NCBI GenBank assembly: GCA_038363925.1
Contig: JAQQWL010000011.1
Span: 5,394,001 to 5,458,000, forward strand
Length of the DNA: 64,000 nucleotides
Source of the DNA: Apiospora phragmitis
Taxonomy: Eukaryota > Ascomycota > Sordariomycetes > Amphisphaeriales > Apiosporaceae
Direction of reading: 5' to 3'
The notes below the pieces were generated by a model. It was not told the origin of the DNA, did not search any database, and saw only the letters and a program-made list of their open reading frames with translations. Positions within the stretch are counted from its first letter, which is position 1; each line of letters begins with the position of its first letter. Below are positions 32,483-44,242 of this stretch, one piece after another. The position numbers and the translations under genes are program-made.

Positions 32483-35075
32483 ATGGCGCTCCTCCAATAT
32501 CGCAAAGTCGTTGACTACGATGCGCAGCAAGCTGCCTTCGAGGATTTCCTGGAGAAGTTTAAGACCTCCCCGCAAGAGACCATCACCCATGCGATCGGCC
32601 AGATCAGTATCGACGAGGACGACTTGAGTGATGAGTATGACTTTATGGACGAGGATGACGATTCCGCACAACACGACCGGAGGAGGAAGAAGGCTGCCCA
32701 ACGCCAACAACCAAAACACAATTACGTCGAGTTGATGCAGCAGCTCGCAGATCGTGCCATAGACGAAGTGCTGATAGACTTGGACGATGTTGCCTCGGTG
32801 AGCATTCAGCATCATCTGCACCACTGTTGCCAGAAATCTGACTTTTTACGTAGTACGAGGAGGCCAACGACGGAAATTTGAAATTGGTCGAGTCCATCGA
32901 GGCCAATACCAAGCATTATGTCGAAATTCTTTCCAGGGCAATCGACAAGAAGATGCCTGCCCCCACATCGGGCACCACCTTCAAAGATGATGTTCTCGAC
33001 GTCCTCATGGAGCGAAGACAGGGCCGGAATCAGGAATTGGCCCAGATGGCCGAGGCCTCGACCGACCCTGAACTTTTAGCCAGGACTTTCCCGGCCCAAC
33101 TTACCCGACGTTATACTCTTATCTTCAAGCCCAGAACCTCAACTGGGGACAAGCCCGTCAAGGCTCTGGCAGTACGCCAAGTGCGCGGCGAGCACCTGGG
33201 CCACCTCATCACGGTTCGCGGCATTTCAACTCGAGTGTCCGATGTCAAGCCTATCGTACAAGTCGGCGCATACTCCTGTGACCGATGTGGTTGCGAGATC
33301 TTCCAACCGATCAACGACAAGTCTTACGCCCCGCTTACCAGCTGTCCTTCAGAGGAGTGTACCAAGAACCAGGCCAAGGGTCAGCTCTTCCAGTCTACTC
33401 GTGCTTCCAAGTTCCTCCCCTTCCAGGAGGTCAAGATTCAGGAAATGGCGGAGCAGGTGCCCATCGGTCAAATCCCACGAACACTTACTGTCATGTGCTA
33501 CGGCAGCACTGTCAGGAAAATCAACCCGGGTGATGTCGTTGATATTACGGGTATCTTCCTGCCCACACCTTACACTGGCTTCCAGGCCATGAAGGCTGGT
33601 TTGTTGACCGACACATACGTGGAAGCACACCACATTGTGCAGCACAAGAAGGCCTACGACGAGATGATTATTGACGATCGCTTGCTGCGTCGCATCACCA
33701 AATTCAGCCAGTCTGGCGCTGTGTATGATATGCTTGCCAAGTCGATCGCCCCTGAGATCTTCGGCCACCTAGATGTGAAGAAGGCACTGCTTCTCTTACT
33801 CGTTGGTGGTGTCACCAAAGAGGTCGGTGATGGTATGCGTATCCGTGGTGATATCAACATCTGTCTCATGGGTGATCCTGGTGTGGCCAAATCCCAACTC
33901 CTGAAATATATTTCCAAGGTTGCGCCCCGTGGTGTCTACACGTCTGGACGTGGTTCCAGTGGTGTCGGTCTCACAGCTGCCGTGATGCGTGATCCTGTCA
34001 CGGATGAAATGGTACTTGAAGGCGGCGCCCTGGTTCTGGCCGACAACGGTATCTGCTGTATTGATGAGTTCGACAAAATGGACGACAACGATAGGACTGC
34101 CATCCACGAAGTGATGGAACAGCAGACAATCTCCATCTCCAAGGCCGGCATTTCGACTACGCTGAACGCACGAACCTCTATTCTGGCGGCTGCTAACCCG
34201 ATCTACGGTCGCTACAACCCTCGCATCTCGCCTGTTGAGAACATCAACCTGCCGGCTGCTCTGCTTTCGCGATTCGACGTCCTCTTCCTCCTCCTTGACA
34301 CTCCTACCCGTGATAGCGATGCTCAGCTTGCTAAGCACGTTACATATGTCCACATGCATAGCAAGCATCCCGACTTGTACGCCAACAATGCTGATGCCGA
34401 TGGCAACGGCGAGGCCGCCAACGTGGTCTTCACCCCTCACGAGGTCCGGGCCTACGTCGCGCAAGCCCGTACTTACCGGCCCACGGTTCCCGAGAGCGTC
34501 ACCGAGTATCTCACCAAGACGTACGTGCGCCTCCGAAAAGCGCAGAAGGCGGCCGAGGCCAAGGGTCAGAACTGGGCCCACACGACGCCACGTACCCTGC
34601 TCGGCGTGGTCCGTCTCGCCCAGGCGCTGGCGCGGCTGCGGTTCGCCAGCGTCGTCAGCCAGGACGACGTCGACGAGGCGCTGCGTCTCGTCGAGGCCAG
34701 CAAGGAGAGCTTGGCCGCGCACGAGGGTCCCCGCCGCCGTGGCCGCGATGCGAACACGCGCATCATGGAAGAGGTCAAGAAGCTGCTGGATACCGGCGCT
34801 TGCCGCCCTGACGACGAAGACTATGACGACGAGGATGGCTCGATCGAGCTGAGCCTCCGCAAGGTTCGCGAGCGCGTATTGGCCAAAGGTTTCACGGAAG
34901 ACCAGTGGCTCACCGCTTTGGATGAGTACACAAGTCTCGATGTAAGTTTTGACCCTCCCGTGGATTCCCATAGACAATTCATTCTAACCTCGATCGATAG
35001 GTGTGGCAAACTGCTGGCAATGGTACTCGCCTCCTTTTCATCAACGCTGGTAACGGCGATGAAGAGATGGAGTAG
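32483..35075 (+). CDS. MCM7: DNA replication licensing factor MCM7
   Basis: Exons 32483-32797, 32854-34941 and 35001-35075, all phase 0, encode 825 residues. The zinc finger CDRCGC...CPSEEC is at about 247-274. The AAA+ core has Walker A GDPGVAKS (445-452), Walker [10 protein letters not shown] (about 506-514), sensor 1 AAANP and the arginine-finger motif LLSRFDVLF. The winged-helix C-terminus follows. The family-typical ending [17 protein letters not shown] is split off in the small last exon. MCM7 is a subunit of the hexameric MCM2-7 replicative helicase loaded at origins. Start 32483 opens [13 protein letters not shown]. An acidic patch ([17 protein letters not shown]) near residues 50-65 is usual for fungal MCM7. 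The frame is intact. Confidence 0.97.
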
Positions 35076-35475
35076 ATTAGGCTCTCGGGGTGGTTGTAGA
35101 AAAATGAGCGGTGCAAAGTCAGCGAGTGTGGTTTGTAGATGTTTTCACGGCGTTTGCGGGTCTGGGAACAACAACCAATGTCGAGATGGGATTCTGCAGA
35201 GATCGAAGAGCATGTTCATACTGAGGTGAAAGATGACGAAATGAAAGATCTTAATGAGAAACAGCACATAAATACCCGTATCCCTCTCCTAACAACCCAG
35301 TTTCCCTAAGTGCAATGAGTCCGGAGTTATAGTCCCCAGAGTTATGCCAATCGACAGTCAAGCAACTTACGTGCAGGGAAATTATTACACAATTAGGGGT
35401 TGGTCGTTATATTAAACCGTCGAGTGGCTTATTCTTTATTCACTTACACTCTCTACTCTTTCTTTGCTAGATCTC
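35076..35475. other. convergent 3' intergenic
   Basis: AT-rich 3' flanks of MCM7 and the next minus-strand gene; nothing recognised. Confidence 0.5.
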
Positions 35476-35934
35476 CTACCTACCCTTAGATGGCTCCCAA
35501 GTCCTCCGCAGCCAAAATCGGCCCTGTTTCAACTTCTCCTCGTCCTCTTTCCTATGTTCATCACTGTCCTCGTCCTCGTCCTCGTCCTGCTGCTGCCGCT
35601 CATTACCCTCCAGCCCGACTTCGTTCAGAACCCGCTGCACGATGTAGTCCAACGTCCGGGTCTTCTCCCGGAAGGCCTCGAGGTCGGCCTCGAGCTTGTC
35701 ATGCTCCTGCATCAAGTCAGTCAGCATCTGCATATCATCAGCATCCTCCATCGGATGCCGATTGCGCTGCAAGTCGTCGTAACGGTCTGACACCGACTCC
35801 AAATGGCTCTTGAACCGCAGCATGCGCTCCCGGTGGATCATGAGGGCCTCGTGCAGATGCTGTCGGATCTCCTGGTCGAGGACGGCAGCGGCTGAGTCTG
35901 TTGTTGTAGAGGGAGGAAGACGACATATTGTCAA
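35476..35934 (-). CDS. hypothetical coiled-coil protein
   Basis: A single exon of 152 residues, of a family I do not recognise. Residues about 15-105 are almost entirely helical and heptad-like (LDQEIRQHLHEALMIHRERML, then LESVSDRYDDL, then LTDLMQEHDKLEADLEAFREKTRTLD). A glutamate/aspartate run (QQQDEDEDEDSDEHRKEDEEK) and a short basic C-terminus follow. This fits a small scaffold or subunit of a larger complex; a kinetochore- or tubulin-associated role would be possible but is not shown. No introns. MTICRLPPS at 35934 is the only ATG before the helical part that keeps the frame open. The plus-strand frames opposite are shadows of the same repeats. Confidence 0.7.
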   Translation of the reverse strand: MTICRLPPSTTTDSAAAVLDQEIRQHLHEALMIHRERMLRFKSHLESVSDRYDDLQRNRHPMEDADDMQMLTDLMQEHDKLEADLEAFREKTRTLDYIVQRVLNEVGLEGNERQQQDEDEDEDSDEHRKEDEEKLKQGRFWLRRTWEPSKGR

Positions 35935-36440
35935 AGTTGTGGTTTGGACATATTCTTTGGTTGATGCCCTAATGCATGGACCCGAGTTGGTATCTATATA
36001 GTGCTGGCTGTGCCTAACAAGGGCATTATATCGAGATACTCATAAGGTAGAACAGGCAAAACACAATGGAGGCACTGGTCACTGTCTCCTTTGTTGGCTC
36101 CGCGGCTCGGGTTGGGGAAAATAACCATTGATAGAATTCAGGAAAACAAAAGACACAGGGAAGCAAAGCCATCATCAGACAATGTCGTAGTTCTAAAGCA
36201 TATTAGATCCTACAAATCATGACCAGTGTGTCACTTGTTCCAGATTGCTCCTAGCATGCTATGAAGACAACAAGCATTAGACAGGCACTGGATCAAAAAG
36301 AAAAGTCGGAACAATACAAGATATCAAAAGCCCTGAGCAAAAATTCGCAAATGTCATTCCTTTTTAGCCTGTAAAACGCCATCTATGGTATCCCCTACAG
36401 TGCAAAGCCACTTCTTTTAGACTCCCTGGTGCACGTTCTC
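35935..36440. other. intergenic
   Basis: Promoter side of the coiled-coil gene and 3' side of RPAC1; no feature recognised. Confidence 0.5.
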
Positions 36441-37661
36441 CTAGAAGTTTCGCACCATGTTCGTCACTTGCGGCTTGAGCTTGTTGATCTTCATTTTAAG
36501 GGTCAGGACCGATTCTATGAAGAGCTCGTCGCTGTCCCATTGTCCGGTGCTCTCGACCGAGAAGATGAAGTGGTCCCTCCTGCGGCCAAGTTTGACTTTG
36601 CCCTCGAATTCCTCGTGCCGCAAGACTTCGCGGCTCACGGTGTCATGCATGGGGTTGGCGACTACGGCCTTGAGCTCGCCCTGGTGGCCTTCGTATCCTG
36701 ATCCCTTCTTGCTAGCCTCCTGTTTCGTCACCTTCTCCAGCTCAATGACGCCGGGCATGAAGCATTCCTGGAACTTCTTGGCGTCGGCGCCCAGAATAGG
36801 CTGCAGAGTCTTGATGGTGGGCATCAAGCGGTAGCTGGCGGTGGCAACCGGCGAGAACTTGGAGTGATCCGCACCGATTCCCTTGTGCATGTGCATTTCT
36901 ACGTTGATAACCTGGGGCGGGCGCAGCTTGGCGATCAAGATATCGGGATTTGTAGGCTTAATGATGCCCTCGCCAGAGAAGATCTCCGGTTGCTTGTCAC
37001 CGACAGGGTCGAACACGATATCCTTGGCGTACACATGGGCGTTGTGGTAGAGCTTCTTGGGGTCCTTCTCGTTGGGGTCGGCGTCTTTGTTGTGGGTGCA
37101 CTCGACGTTCAGCTTGAGGCAGACCGTGTTGAAGTCGAAGGTGGTGGAGTACTGGTCGGCACCCTCGGCCGGCTTCACGAAGGGCTTGAGGAAGTCGCGA
37201 AGGCCCTTCTTGTCTCCCTGGAAGGGGATAAGACCAAGCCTGTGTGCCAGAACCTCATCTTGGATCACGGAAGTGTTGTTGTGCACGAAGACGGTCTCAA
37301 TGGCAAGTGTCGGGATCTCGGCGATGAGGATGCGACGGAAGGCGTTGGCGACGGAGGCGTCGAGGCCGATGAGGGAGAATTGCGAGTCGAACTGGTCGTT
37401 CTGGTGGAACTGGATGTGGAAGTTGTCGCGGAAGTGGTCCACGTCCCAGGCGTGGTCCTCGTCCAAGAAGTGATCGGGGTAGTCGGTCGAAACGGTGTTG
37501 GTGACAGTCTCCTTATTGATGCCGACGGTCTGGGTTTCAGTCAGTTCAGAACGCTTCTAAACGCAGAACACCAACACCAACGCCTCCAATCAATTACCTA
37601 CATTCCGGTCTTCCAGCTGTTCCTTTGAGGGCGCTGAGCGCCGACCTGATGAGGGTGCCAT
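36441..37661 (-). CDS. RPC40: RNA polymerases I and III subunit RPAC1 (AC40)
   Basis: Exon 1 is 37661-37602 (20 codons, MAPSSGRRSAPSKEQLEDRN) and exon 2 is 37529-36441; together 382 residues. It is the alpha-like subunit. The signature FSLIGLDASVANAFRRILIAEIPTLAIETVFVHNNTSVIQDEVLAHRLGLIP is the RNAP alpha/RPB3/RPAC1 N-terminal dimerisation block. The inserted domain 2 and a conserved C-terminal helix (IFSVESTGQWDSDELFIESVLTLKMKINKL) follow. With AC19 it nucleates assembly of polymerases I and III in the nucleus. The first donor is gtaggt; the 72-nt intron keeps phase 0. The exon 1 sequence is low-complexity and its exact donor is the only uncertain point. Confidence 0.95.
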
Positions 37662-38114
37662 GTTCATATGTGTGGTTTGGTGGGGTGTGTATTCGGATGG
37701 CCCTCGTCAACAAGTTCGGCGCCCTCGAAAAAATGTTATTATCGGATTGACGATAACAGCAGCAGTAGAAAAAAAAAGTTTAGGTATGTTGCATACACGC
37801 CCCTCCCCACATCCCTGCCACTTTTGACTCCACCCCACTAGCTCCCGTCTCTTGTCGCCGTTCGTGTCCAGCTGCTGCTTTTCTTAATGCGGAAGCAGAA
37901 GTCGGGGAGTAGCTTGAGCTGTTCTGGTAGGACTTTGCATAACGGACTACCTGTTTCTCACATGCACGCAAAGAAAGATTGGCGTAGGTACTATTACAAG
38001 TTTTGTACATACTATATAGTTTATATTTTACATTAATAGCACAAGTGACTTGCGTGATGCAATCTTCACCCGTGGTAAGCCATCATCTAGCTTTAGAGTC
38101 CAGTTCGGTGCCGC
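37662..38114. other. intergenic between RPAC1 and COQ6
   Basis: RPAC1 upstream region and COQ6 3' region. Contains an A9 run near 37770-37778 and an AT-rich stretch near 38008-38036; no gene. Confidence 0.5.
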
Positions 38115-39659
38115 TCAGAAGATCTTCGCCCCCTTGCCCGCAGCCTGCTCCATGAAGAAGTTCTTCAGGGGCCGCATCGCGTTGACCGCATTGAGGCCGA
38201 ACGACCGGAGCGGCACGAGGGGCCCGCTCCCGACGCTATAGAGCTTGTGCAGCTTGTCGACGACGCCCAGCATCACGTGGTTGACCGCGTAGCGCTCCGC
38301 GTTGTAGGGCTCGAGCGACATGCGCGTGCCGAGGTCCTGCCCGTGCAGCACCGAGTACTCGATGGCGCGCGCGAGGCTCTCGACGTCGCCCTGCCCCGCG
38401 TTCAGCCCCTGCCCCGCGAGCGGGTGCGTCGTGTGCGCCGCGTCGCCCACCAGCGCCACGCGCTCGCCGATGTACGTGTCGGCGTGCCGCAGCTTGAGCG
38501 GGAACGAGGCCACCGAGCCCTCCTGCACGCCCACCACCGTCTGCGGCACCGACTGGTGGTTCACGTGCGTGTGCTGCAGCCTCCAGAGCAGCTCTTCTGC
38601 CTGCCCGGACTGCATCGTGTGCATGAACTCCAGGTCGACCGTCCGCAGCCGGAACGCCGCGTTGACCATGGCCAAGAAATCCTCGGCGGGCAGGCTCTTG
38701 AGAAGCGCCGCGTTGCGCGGGGTCGTGGACCAGACCATCGTAGCATAGCGTCCGGGCATGGGTAGCATAGCCACAGGGCCCGTGGGCAGGAACCGCTGGT
38801 ACGCAATCTTCATATCGTGACCGCCCCAGCCCTCGTCCTCCATCTCCAACGTAGCCACCACGCCGTGCCTCTCATAGTCCCAGCCCCGGCTCTCTATCTC
38901 TGCAAAGGCCCGGACGGGGCTGTTCGCACCGTCTGCGCCGACCAGGAGCCGAGCGGCGAGCTGCTTGCCTCCCGAAAGATGCACTACGGGCCACTGCGTC
39001 AGATCCAGCTCCTCCTTATCCTCGCCGAGCGTGATGTTCTCCACCTTGACCTTGTCGAATACGTCCGTCCCCCCAATTCCGTCCATTCGGCGCAGAAGCC
39101 CAGAGGTGAGGTTCAGGTTCTCCGTCATGTAGGCAATCGTCCTCCCCGTGCTGGCCGTCTCCCAGTCGAACTCGATGCGCGCATCCGTCAAGCCGTCCCA
39201 GACCTGCATCTCGTGATATGGCTGGACGCGCTCTCTCGCCAAGTGGCCCCACGCCCCAATCCGGTCCAGGAAGTTTGCCGAGGAGGGGGTCAGCGAGCTG
39301 CAACGGTTCGAGAATCGGTCCGGGGGCAGCTTCCAGTCGTGCGTCTTGGCCAGGTCCTGAGCCTCGATGAGGGCCACTCGTAGGCCGGCTGTGGCGGGGT
39401 TCGATCCTATGCAGCAGGCATATTGAATTAGACTCAGAACTCATTCACAGACCCAGCCAATGGTATACATACGCAGAGCTGTTAGGAGACTCAGCCCGGC
39501 GGGCCCTCCGCCTACGCAGACTACATCGTAGATGTCTGGTTGCGACGCAGCGCTGGCGTAAGTGCGACGTGCCTGCGCTCCCAGCTGACGGCTGCACGAC
39601 CGACAAAGCCGACTTGCAGGTCTCCGAAGTTGCCGTGACCGAGTTAATAAGGCCTCCAT
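38115..39659 (-). CDS. COQ6: ubiquinone biosynthesis monooxygenase COQ6, mitochondrial
   Basis: Exon 1 is 39659-39473 and exon 2 is 39406-38115, phase 1, intron gtatgt...catag; 492 residues. The presequence (MEALLTRSRQLRRPASRLCRSCSRQLG) is arginine-rich without acids. The FAD dinucleotide-binding motif VGGGPAGLSLL lies at about 49-59. The second FAD motif, GDAAHTTHPLAGQGLNAGQGD, lies at about 383-403, as in UbiH/COQ6 flavin hydroxylases. A conserved DG-type motif LLVGADGANSPVRAF lies between them. COQ6 hydroxylates C5 of the benzoquinone ring in coenzyme Q synthesis, fed electrons through ferredoxin. GC content is very high in the 3' half. The frame is intact. Confidence 0.95.
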
Positions 39660-40146
39660 CTGTGCAAGGTTCCTTTGCTCGGAGGTCTGTAACGATCCGG
39701 CAACCGAGAAGTTACAAGGTGCTTCTCTGGAAGCTACTGGGAGCTCCGAGTCAATTCCCGAGGTTTTGCCGCTACCGTATATAATAACCGAGTCGTACGA
39801 GTAGGAAATAATCAAGTTTGCCCGTTCGGACGACAATGGTTCGTGTTTTATGTAGAGTCTCGCAATTGAAGAAGACAATACAATAAGTTTGTGACGGTAC
39901 GGACATTTCTCATTAAAAAACTGCCTCGACGAGCCCCATCATAGCTACACCGAAGCTTGAATTCGTTCAGTATCACTCCCAGCGCACGCCAAACAGTCTG
40001 ACCGGTTACCATAATCCCAGAACCCAACCTAAGTAACCTGATAATACTAGCCAATACCGACTGCCTCTCCTTCTGTGGTATTACCGCTCGTAAAATGTAC
40101 ACTTTCAAGATACCGCAAGCTGCTAGCGACTAAAGACGTCCGCCTT
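39660..40146. other. intergenic between COQ6 and eisosome gene
   Basis: COQ6 promoter side and 3' flank of the next minus-strand gene; no gene recognised. Confidence 0.5.
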
Positions 40147-41366
40147 CTAGGCAGCGACGCCCGTTTGTTGAACGTTATCGATCTTTAGCTCTGCATCTGC
40201 TTCTGATTTGGCAACAGCCGGTGTCATATAAGTCTCATCGTCCGTAGGAAGGCGTCTTTCGTTTTCTACCTCTCTCTCTGGAGTAGCTATGCTTCCGGCC
40301 GTGCCTGCGGCAGGCTCGACGTCCAGATCCGGCTCCCACTTACGGAGGTCGTCCTCGGCGTCGTTGAGGATCTGCCGCGCAGCACTGCCCTCCTGGTAGC
40401 TTTGACGGGCATCGCCAGGGGTAACGGGGCTGTCGTCGAGTAGAGTGAGGAGACGGCGTCCGTGCTGGGCCAGGATGATCTGCTTCTCGGCCCGTTCAAT
40501 AACGGCGGCGAACTCGGCGGCATAGGCCTCCTTGAGCTTCTGGCGTGTCTGTACCGTGTTGCGTTAGTAGTCCTCTTTGGCCGTAGTTTCTTGCCGAGCA
40601 GTGAGTGTTCCTCTGCTACATACCACGTTCGTTAACTGCGCCTCGGCCACCAGGTTCTCGGCTTCGGCCCTAATAAGCTCCTGCTCCAAGACAACCAGGC
40701 GGGTGCTCTGGGGCTCCTTGACCTTGATCTTCTGGATCTCGTCGGCGATCTTGGCCTTGCTGTCGCGGCTGGGCTGGACGCTCTTCTCCGTGTTACGGAT
40801 GGTCTTGAGCACGCCGCGGGCGTCCTCGAGGCCGTGGGCGTAGTTGTCCTCGACGTCGCCGAGCTCCGACAGGATCACGCCCACCTTGTCGCTGATGTCA
40901 GACACGCCGTCGTCGCCCGTCTGCTCGCCCCACTCGGACAGCTGCGTCGCGATGTTGGTCCGCTCCCGGCCTGCGTTCTCGTGCGCCGACACCAGGTTGT
41001 TCGACGACTTGATCACCCGGTACAGCTTGCGCGACAGCTCGGGCTGGATCGAGCCGCGCAGCGAGGCGAACGTGAAGCCCTTTCGGTGGGTAGGCGAGGT
41101 CTGGTTGGAGCCGCCGCCGCCATTCTTGGATCGGATGGATAGAGCGCGATTCCTAACAAAATGGCATTAGTGATCAGCCCGACTGAATGTGGGAGACCAA
41201 TATTAAGCTTTTCAATACAGGTGTACTGATCCTCTAGAAGAAGGCCGTTCGGCGCATGTGCCCTTCCAATTCTTTCCAAATACGAACATGGTTGGCGCAT
41301 TCAAGTGTGTTTCAATAGATGCACTCGAGATGATGCTGGGGGTTCTGAACTGTTAACCTACATCAT
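40147..41366 (-). CDS. eisosome core protein, PIL1/LSP1 family
   Basis: Three exons: a 5-nt first coding exon 41366-41362 (ATGAT), exon 2 41152-40624 and exon 3 40548-40147; total 311 residues. The 209-nt first intron (gtaggt...gttag) splits the second codon, so the protein begins MMNRALSIRSKNGGGG. Exon 2 carries the Pil1 core: FTFASLRGSIQPELSRKLYRVIKSSNNLV, HENAGRERTNIATQLSEWGEQTGDDGVSDISDKVG, then RDSKAKIADEIQKIKVKEPQSTRLVVLEQELIRAEAENL. This is a BAR-like fold that assembles on plasma-membrane invaginations. Exon 3 holds the rest of the BAR helices and an acidic tail. The third intron has a textbook CTACTAACG branch. Paralogue (PilA/PilB type) is not settled; the tiny initiator exon is inferred from phase. 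Confidence 0.9.
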
Positions 41367-42458
41367 GGCGCAGTCTCTGTCCTACTGGGTGGGTATGGGT
41401 ATAACTGTGCGCCAGAGTCAGCAGCATTCTGCTTATTCGTCGCCATGATCCAAGACTGGGAAAGCATGGATGCTCTTCGAATTGAAGCTTCCGCGAAGCG
41501 AAAAGCAGTGCTTGTCGACTTACAATGGAAGTGTCTAAGTAAGCAAGCTTGGTGGAATCGTTACTCGATATGTCGTGGTGGGGCGGGATCAATACGGGTT
41601 CGAACTGGGCCACGGATGGTTGTATAGTCGTACAGGGATGGGGTATATGGGAAATCGGTATAATAGTCTTCTGGAAACACCGATCTGGGGGAACCAAGAA
41701 CTCGGCGATGGGGATTATTAATAGTATCGCTTTTGATTTTCTGGGCGCATCACGAACGAGGACAAAGGGAGAAGTTGGCAAAAGACTTGATCATTATGTA
41801 CGGCATACACCCTCCCAAGCCACCTCTCCTTATTGCTCATTCTTGCTGCGGCCGGATATGACGGGCCTGCGAGCGTTGGTCGTACACTACGGAACCACTA
41901 GTTCTTATTGGTGTTATCGCAGCAAGAGCCAGTATTGATCATAAGGTCTCACTCATGCTGAACCAAAGGCTTGGGGCTGGTTGTCTTTACATTTTTGTCG
42001 CTGCCGATGACGACAGAGACGATGACATCATATTGATCTATGCAAGCATCGAAAGCCCAATCAGATCGAGAATTACTACAGTACTCCCCCCCCCCTGCCC
42101 GCTAGACACCCAAAATTCCCAAAGAACACCCCGCTTGCCCAATGCGTCGCTTTTGCTCCCCCACCTCGCCGGTCAAGCACCTATGATGACGCTGTCGGAC
42201 GCAGTGCCCATTTGACGCTCGCCGGCTGGTAAAAGACATTAAGTAAAGAAAATGAACGTAACGTAATCCCTGCATTCCACACCGCAGCTTCGCGCTCTTA
42301 TGAATTATGACAGTTTCAGTCGTATAGCAACAACGCTCTCTTTCCCCCCTCAGCTTAATCTGGAAGAGTCTCATGTCGTGAGTCGTGAATTAGGTTGTGT
42401 ATATGTATCGAAGTTGTAATTGTGTCGCATAGTCCAGTCCATTGGACTCAACGAGCGC
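41367..42458. other. intergenic
   Basis: A 1.1 kb stretch with a C10 run at 42086-42095. Several short open frames occur, none convincing. Confidence 0.5.
42086..42095. repeat. C10 homopolymer
   Basis: Ten cytosines in an intergenic stretch. Its length is likely to be unreliable given run-length problems seen elsewhere in this window. Confidence 0.8.
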
Positions 42459-42737
42459 TTAGTAGTAACGTGTCTGGCTCGTCCGTTCGTACACGACGGG
42501 GACGGCGCGATGGTGGCTCGTAGTGCTCACCCGCGGGCTGTGCGACGAGTGCCGGTGGTGGCTGCTGGTGTAGCTAGCCCGCGGAGCATGGTGCTTGTGG
42601 TGATGGTGGTGGTGAGCCTCACGAGTGGGAATGACCTCGGAATGGTAGTAGTAGGTCTTGGCGGGTTTCTTGCCGAAACACATGGTGTCGGCGGGGGTGA
42701 CGTAAGCTCGAACGGTGGTGGTAGTCGTTGAGGGCAT
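42459..42737 (-). CDS. small histidine-rich protein
   Basis: A single exon of 92 residues (74 if translation begins at the internal MCFGKKPAKTYYYH). It has YYYHSEVIPTREAHHHHHHKHH, then S/R/H-rich sequence (RASYTSSHHRHSSHSPRV) and ends ERTSQTRYY. Small fungal proteins of this style, starting MCFG and carrying a tyrosine run and polyhistidine, are familiar to me only as uncharacterised; I know of no function. The six-His run suggests metal binding, which is inference. The MPSTTTTTVRAYVTPADT extension upstream of MCFG is in frame but low-complexity, so the true start may be 42683. No introns. Confidence 0.65.
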   Translation of the reverse strand: MPSTTTTTVRAYVTPADTMCFGKKPAKTYYYHSEVIPTREAHHHHHHKHHAPRASYTSSHHRHSSHSPRVSTTSHHRAVPVVYERTSQTRYY

Positions 42738-44242
42738 TTATATGGTAATATTCAAGAGGGTCCTGGACTGTGTGGACGCCTCCAAATGTGTATATGTGGT
42801 TGTGAAGAGTGAATATGATATGTGAGATGGTCTAGAGGATCTGACGGACAGAGACTCTGAGAGACAGGAGGAGCAACGGGGTTTATAGGACGCGGCACAG
42901 TCTATGGACAAGGTAGGTAGGTGACTGACAGGGTCGGATGATGGATTGGACCCTGAAACTGTCATGGAGGAGAGGCGGGAACTGGTCACCCATTTATGAT
43001 CTTCTCATTCCTGCCCACTCGCTTTACGTAACATGTACTTCTTCCTTCGTCTGAAGGCTATTGCTCGATCCCTTGTCTTTGCCTTACCGAGATCTGCCTT
43101 CAAATTCCATGTTTTTGGCAAACTTCCAGGGTTCTGATCTCTATACCCTCGCACTGCCCAGCTGCGGATCCCTGCAATCCTTGCCCGACTGACTGGAGCT
43201 TTCGGCTCGGATGATCCCACACCTTCACCCCCATTACGGCCACCTTCAAGTTTGTAATACATCCTGGCAACGATGACAGGCTGTGCTGGCTGCACCTGGA
43301 CAAACCACCTGAAGGCTGCGCCGAAAATGAATGCCTTTTGCTTGGCAGCATTTCCAGCCCAAACACGACAGGACGAATGACCAGATCGCGGACCTTAGAG
43401 CCTCAAGCTAATCAGGGTCTAGCCAACTAAAACTACAGCCCCGTGAGCAGCGTAGTACTCCAGATACGTAGGTTAGCAGTCAAGGTAAACTAGCACGCAC
43501 TTCTTGGCAGGGTAGTTCGACTGCCATGTGGATTTGCCTCTTCGTTCGTATACAAACCGACTCCATTTTGTCTGCCTTGCTTTCACCACGACAAAGTAGT
43601 ATCCAAACGTCCCTTACCAACACCACCAAGGAATTCCTCACCCCCTCCGCAGTGGCATACGAACGTCGGGTCGTACGCTTGCATCTACGTAGGTATTCAA
43701 CCCCGGTGCGACTCGCCTGCCTTTCTCACGACTCGCCTATGATGTCGCGCCGACGTCAGCTTGCATCCCGACTAGTTGCCCGGGTACGCTAGCTGATTTG
43801 ATCGCCAAGCCACATGCGTTCACAACTTCATCCGTCCCATTTAGCTGTTTGAATGCCCTTCCAATAGTGATGGCAGAACCGAAACCTCGCAGAGATCCTA
43901 CTTCGGTGGCCTATAGAGATCTCCATGTCAAATCGGAGCATTAGAGTGCAGGCAGATGACAGGATCATCGAGATCGCAAGATAGACATGTAGAACCAGCG
44001 GTGAAAGCGAAATACTTTTTCTTTTTACATATCATACGTTGTTGAATTTGGCAGACGCCTAGATGGTACGCTATTCATCTAGTCATCTCGCATCACTGCG
44101 AGGGGATGATTATGAAGTCACCGAAAGTCTACTCAAATGTCCCTAACCGGTACGCTGATACGTTGTCATCGGGTTCCTTTTCATATCAGTACCCCCCTAT
44201 GTACGGCTGTGGTTGCATATGGGATCACAAATGTCCATAATT
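42738..44242. other. intergenic, 1.5 kb
   Basis: No gene is supported. A minus-strand open frame at 43005-43295 is basic and low-complexity, with no family pattern. Confidence 0.45.

Noticed and set aside
33796..34977. 393-codon minus-strand frame opposite MCM7
   Set aside because: MCM7 motifs are unambiguous on the plus strand; the antisense frame has no family pattern.
36864..37628. 254-codon plus-strand frame opposite RPAC1
   Set aside because: Antisense shadow; V/E/G-rich with no motif.
41598..41640. GGTTCGAA-like sequence suggesting a tRNA T-loop
   Set aside because: No matching acceptor, D or anticodon stems could be found around it.
43005..43295. Basic 96-codon minus-strand frame
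   Set aside because: R/K/G-rich with no family pattern and no convincing start context.
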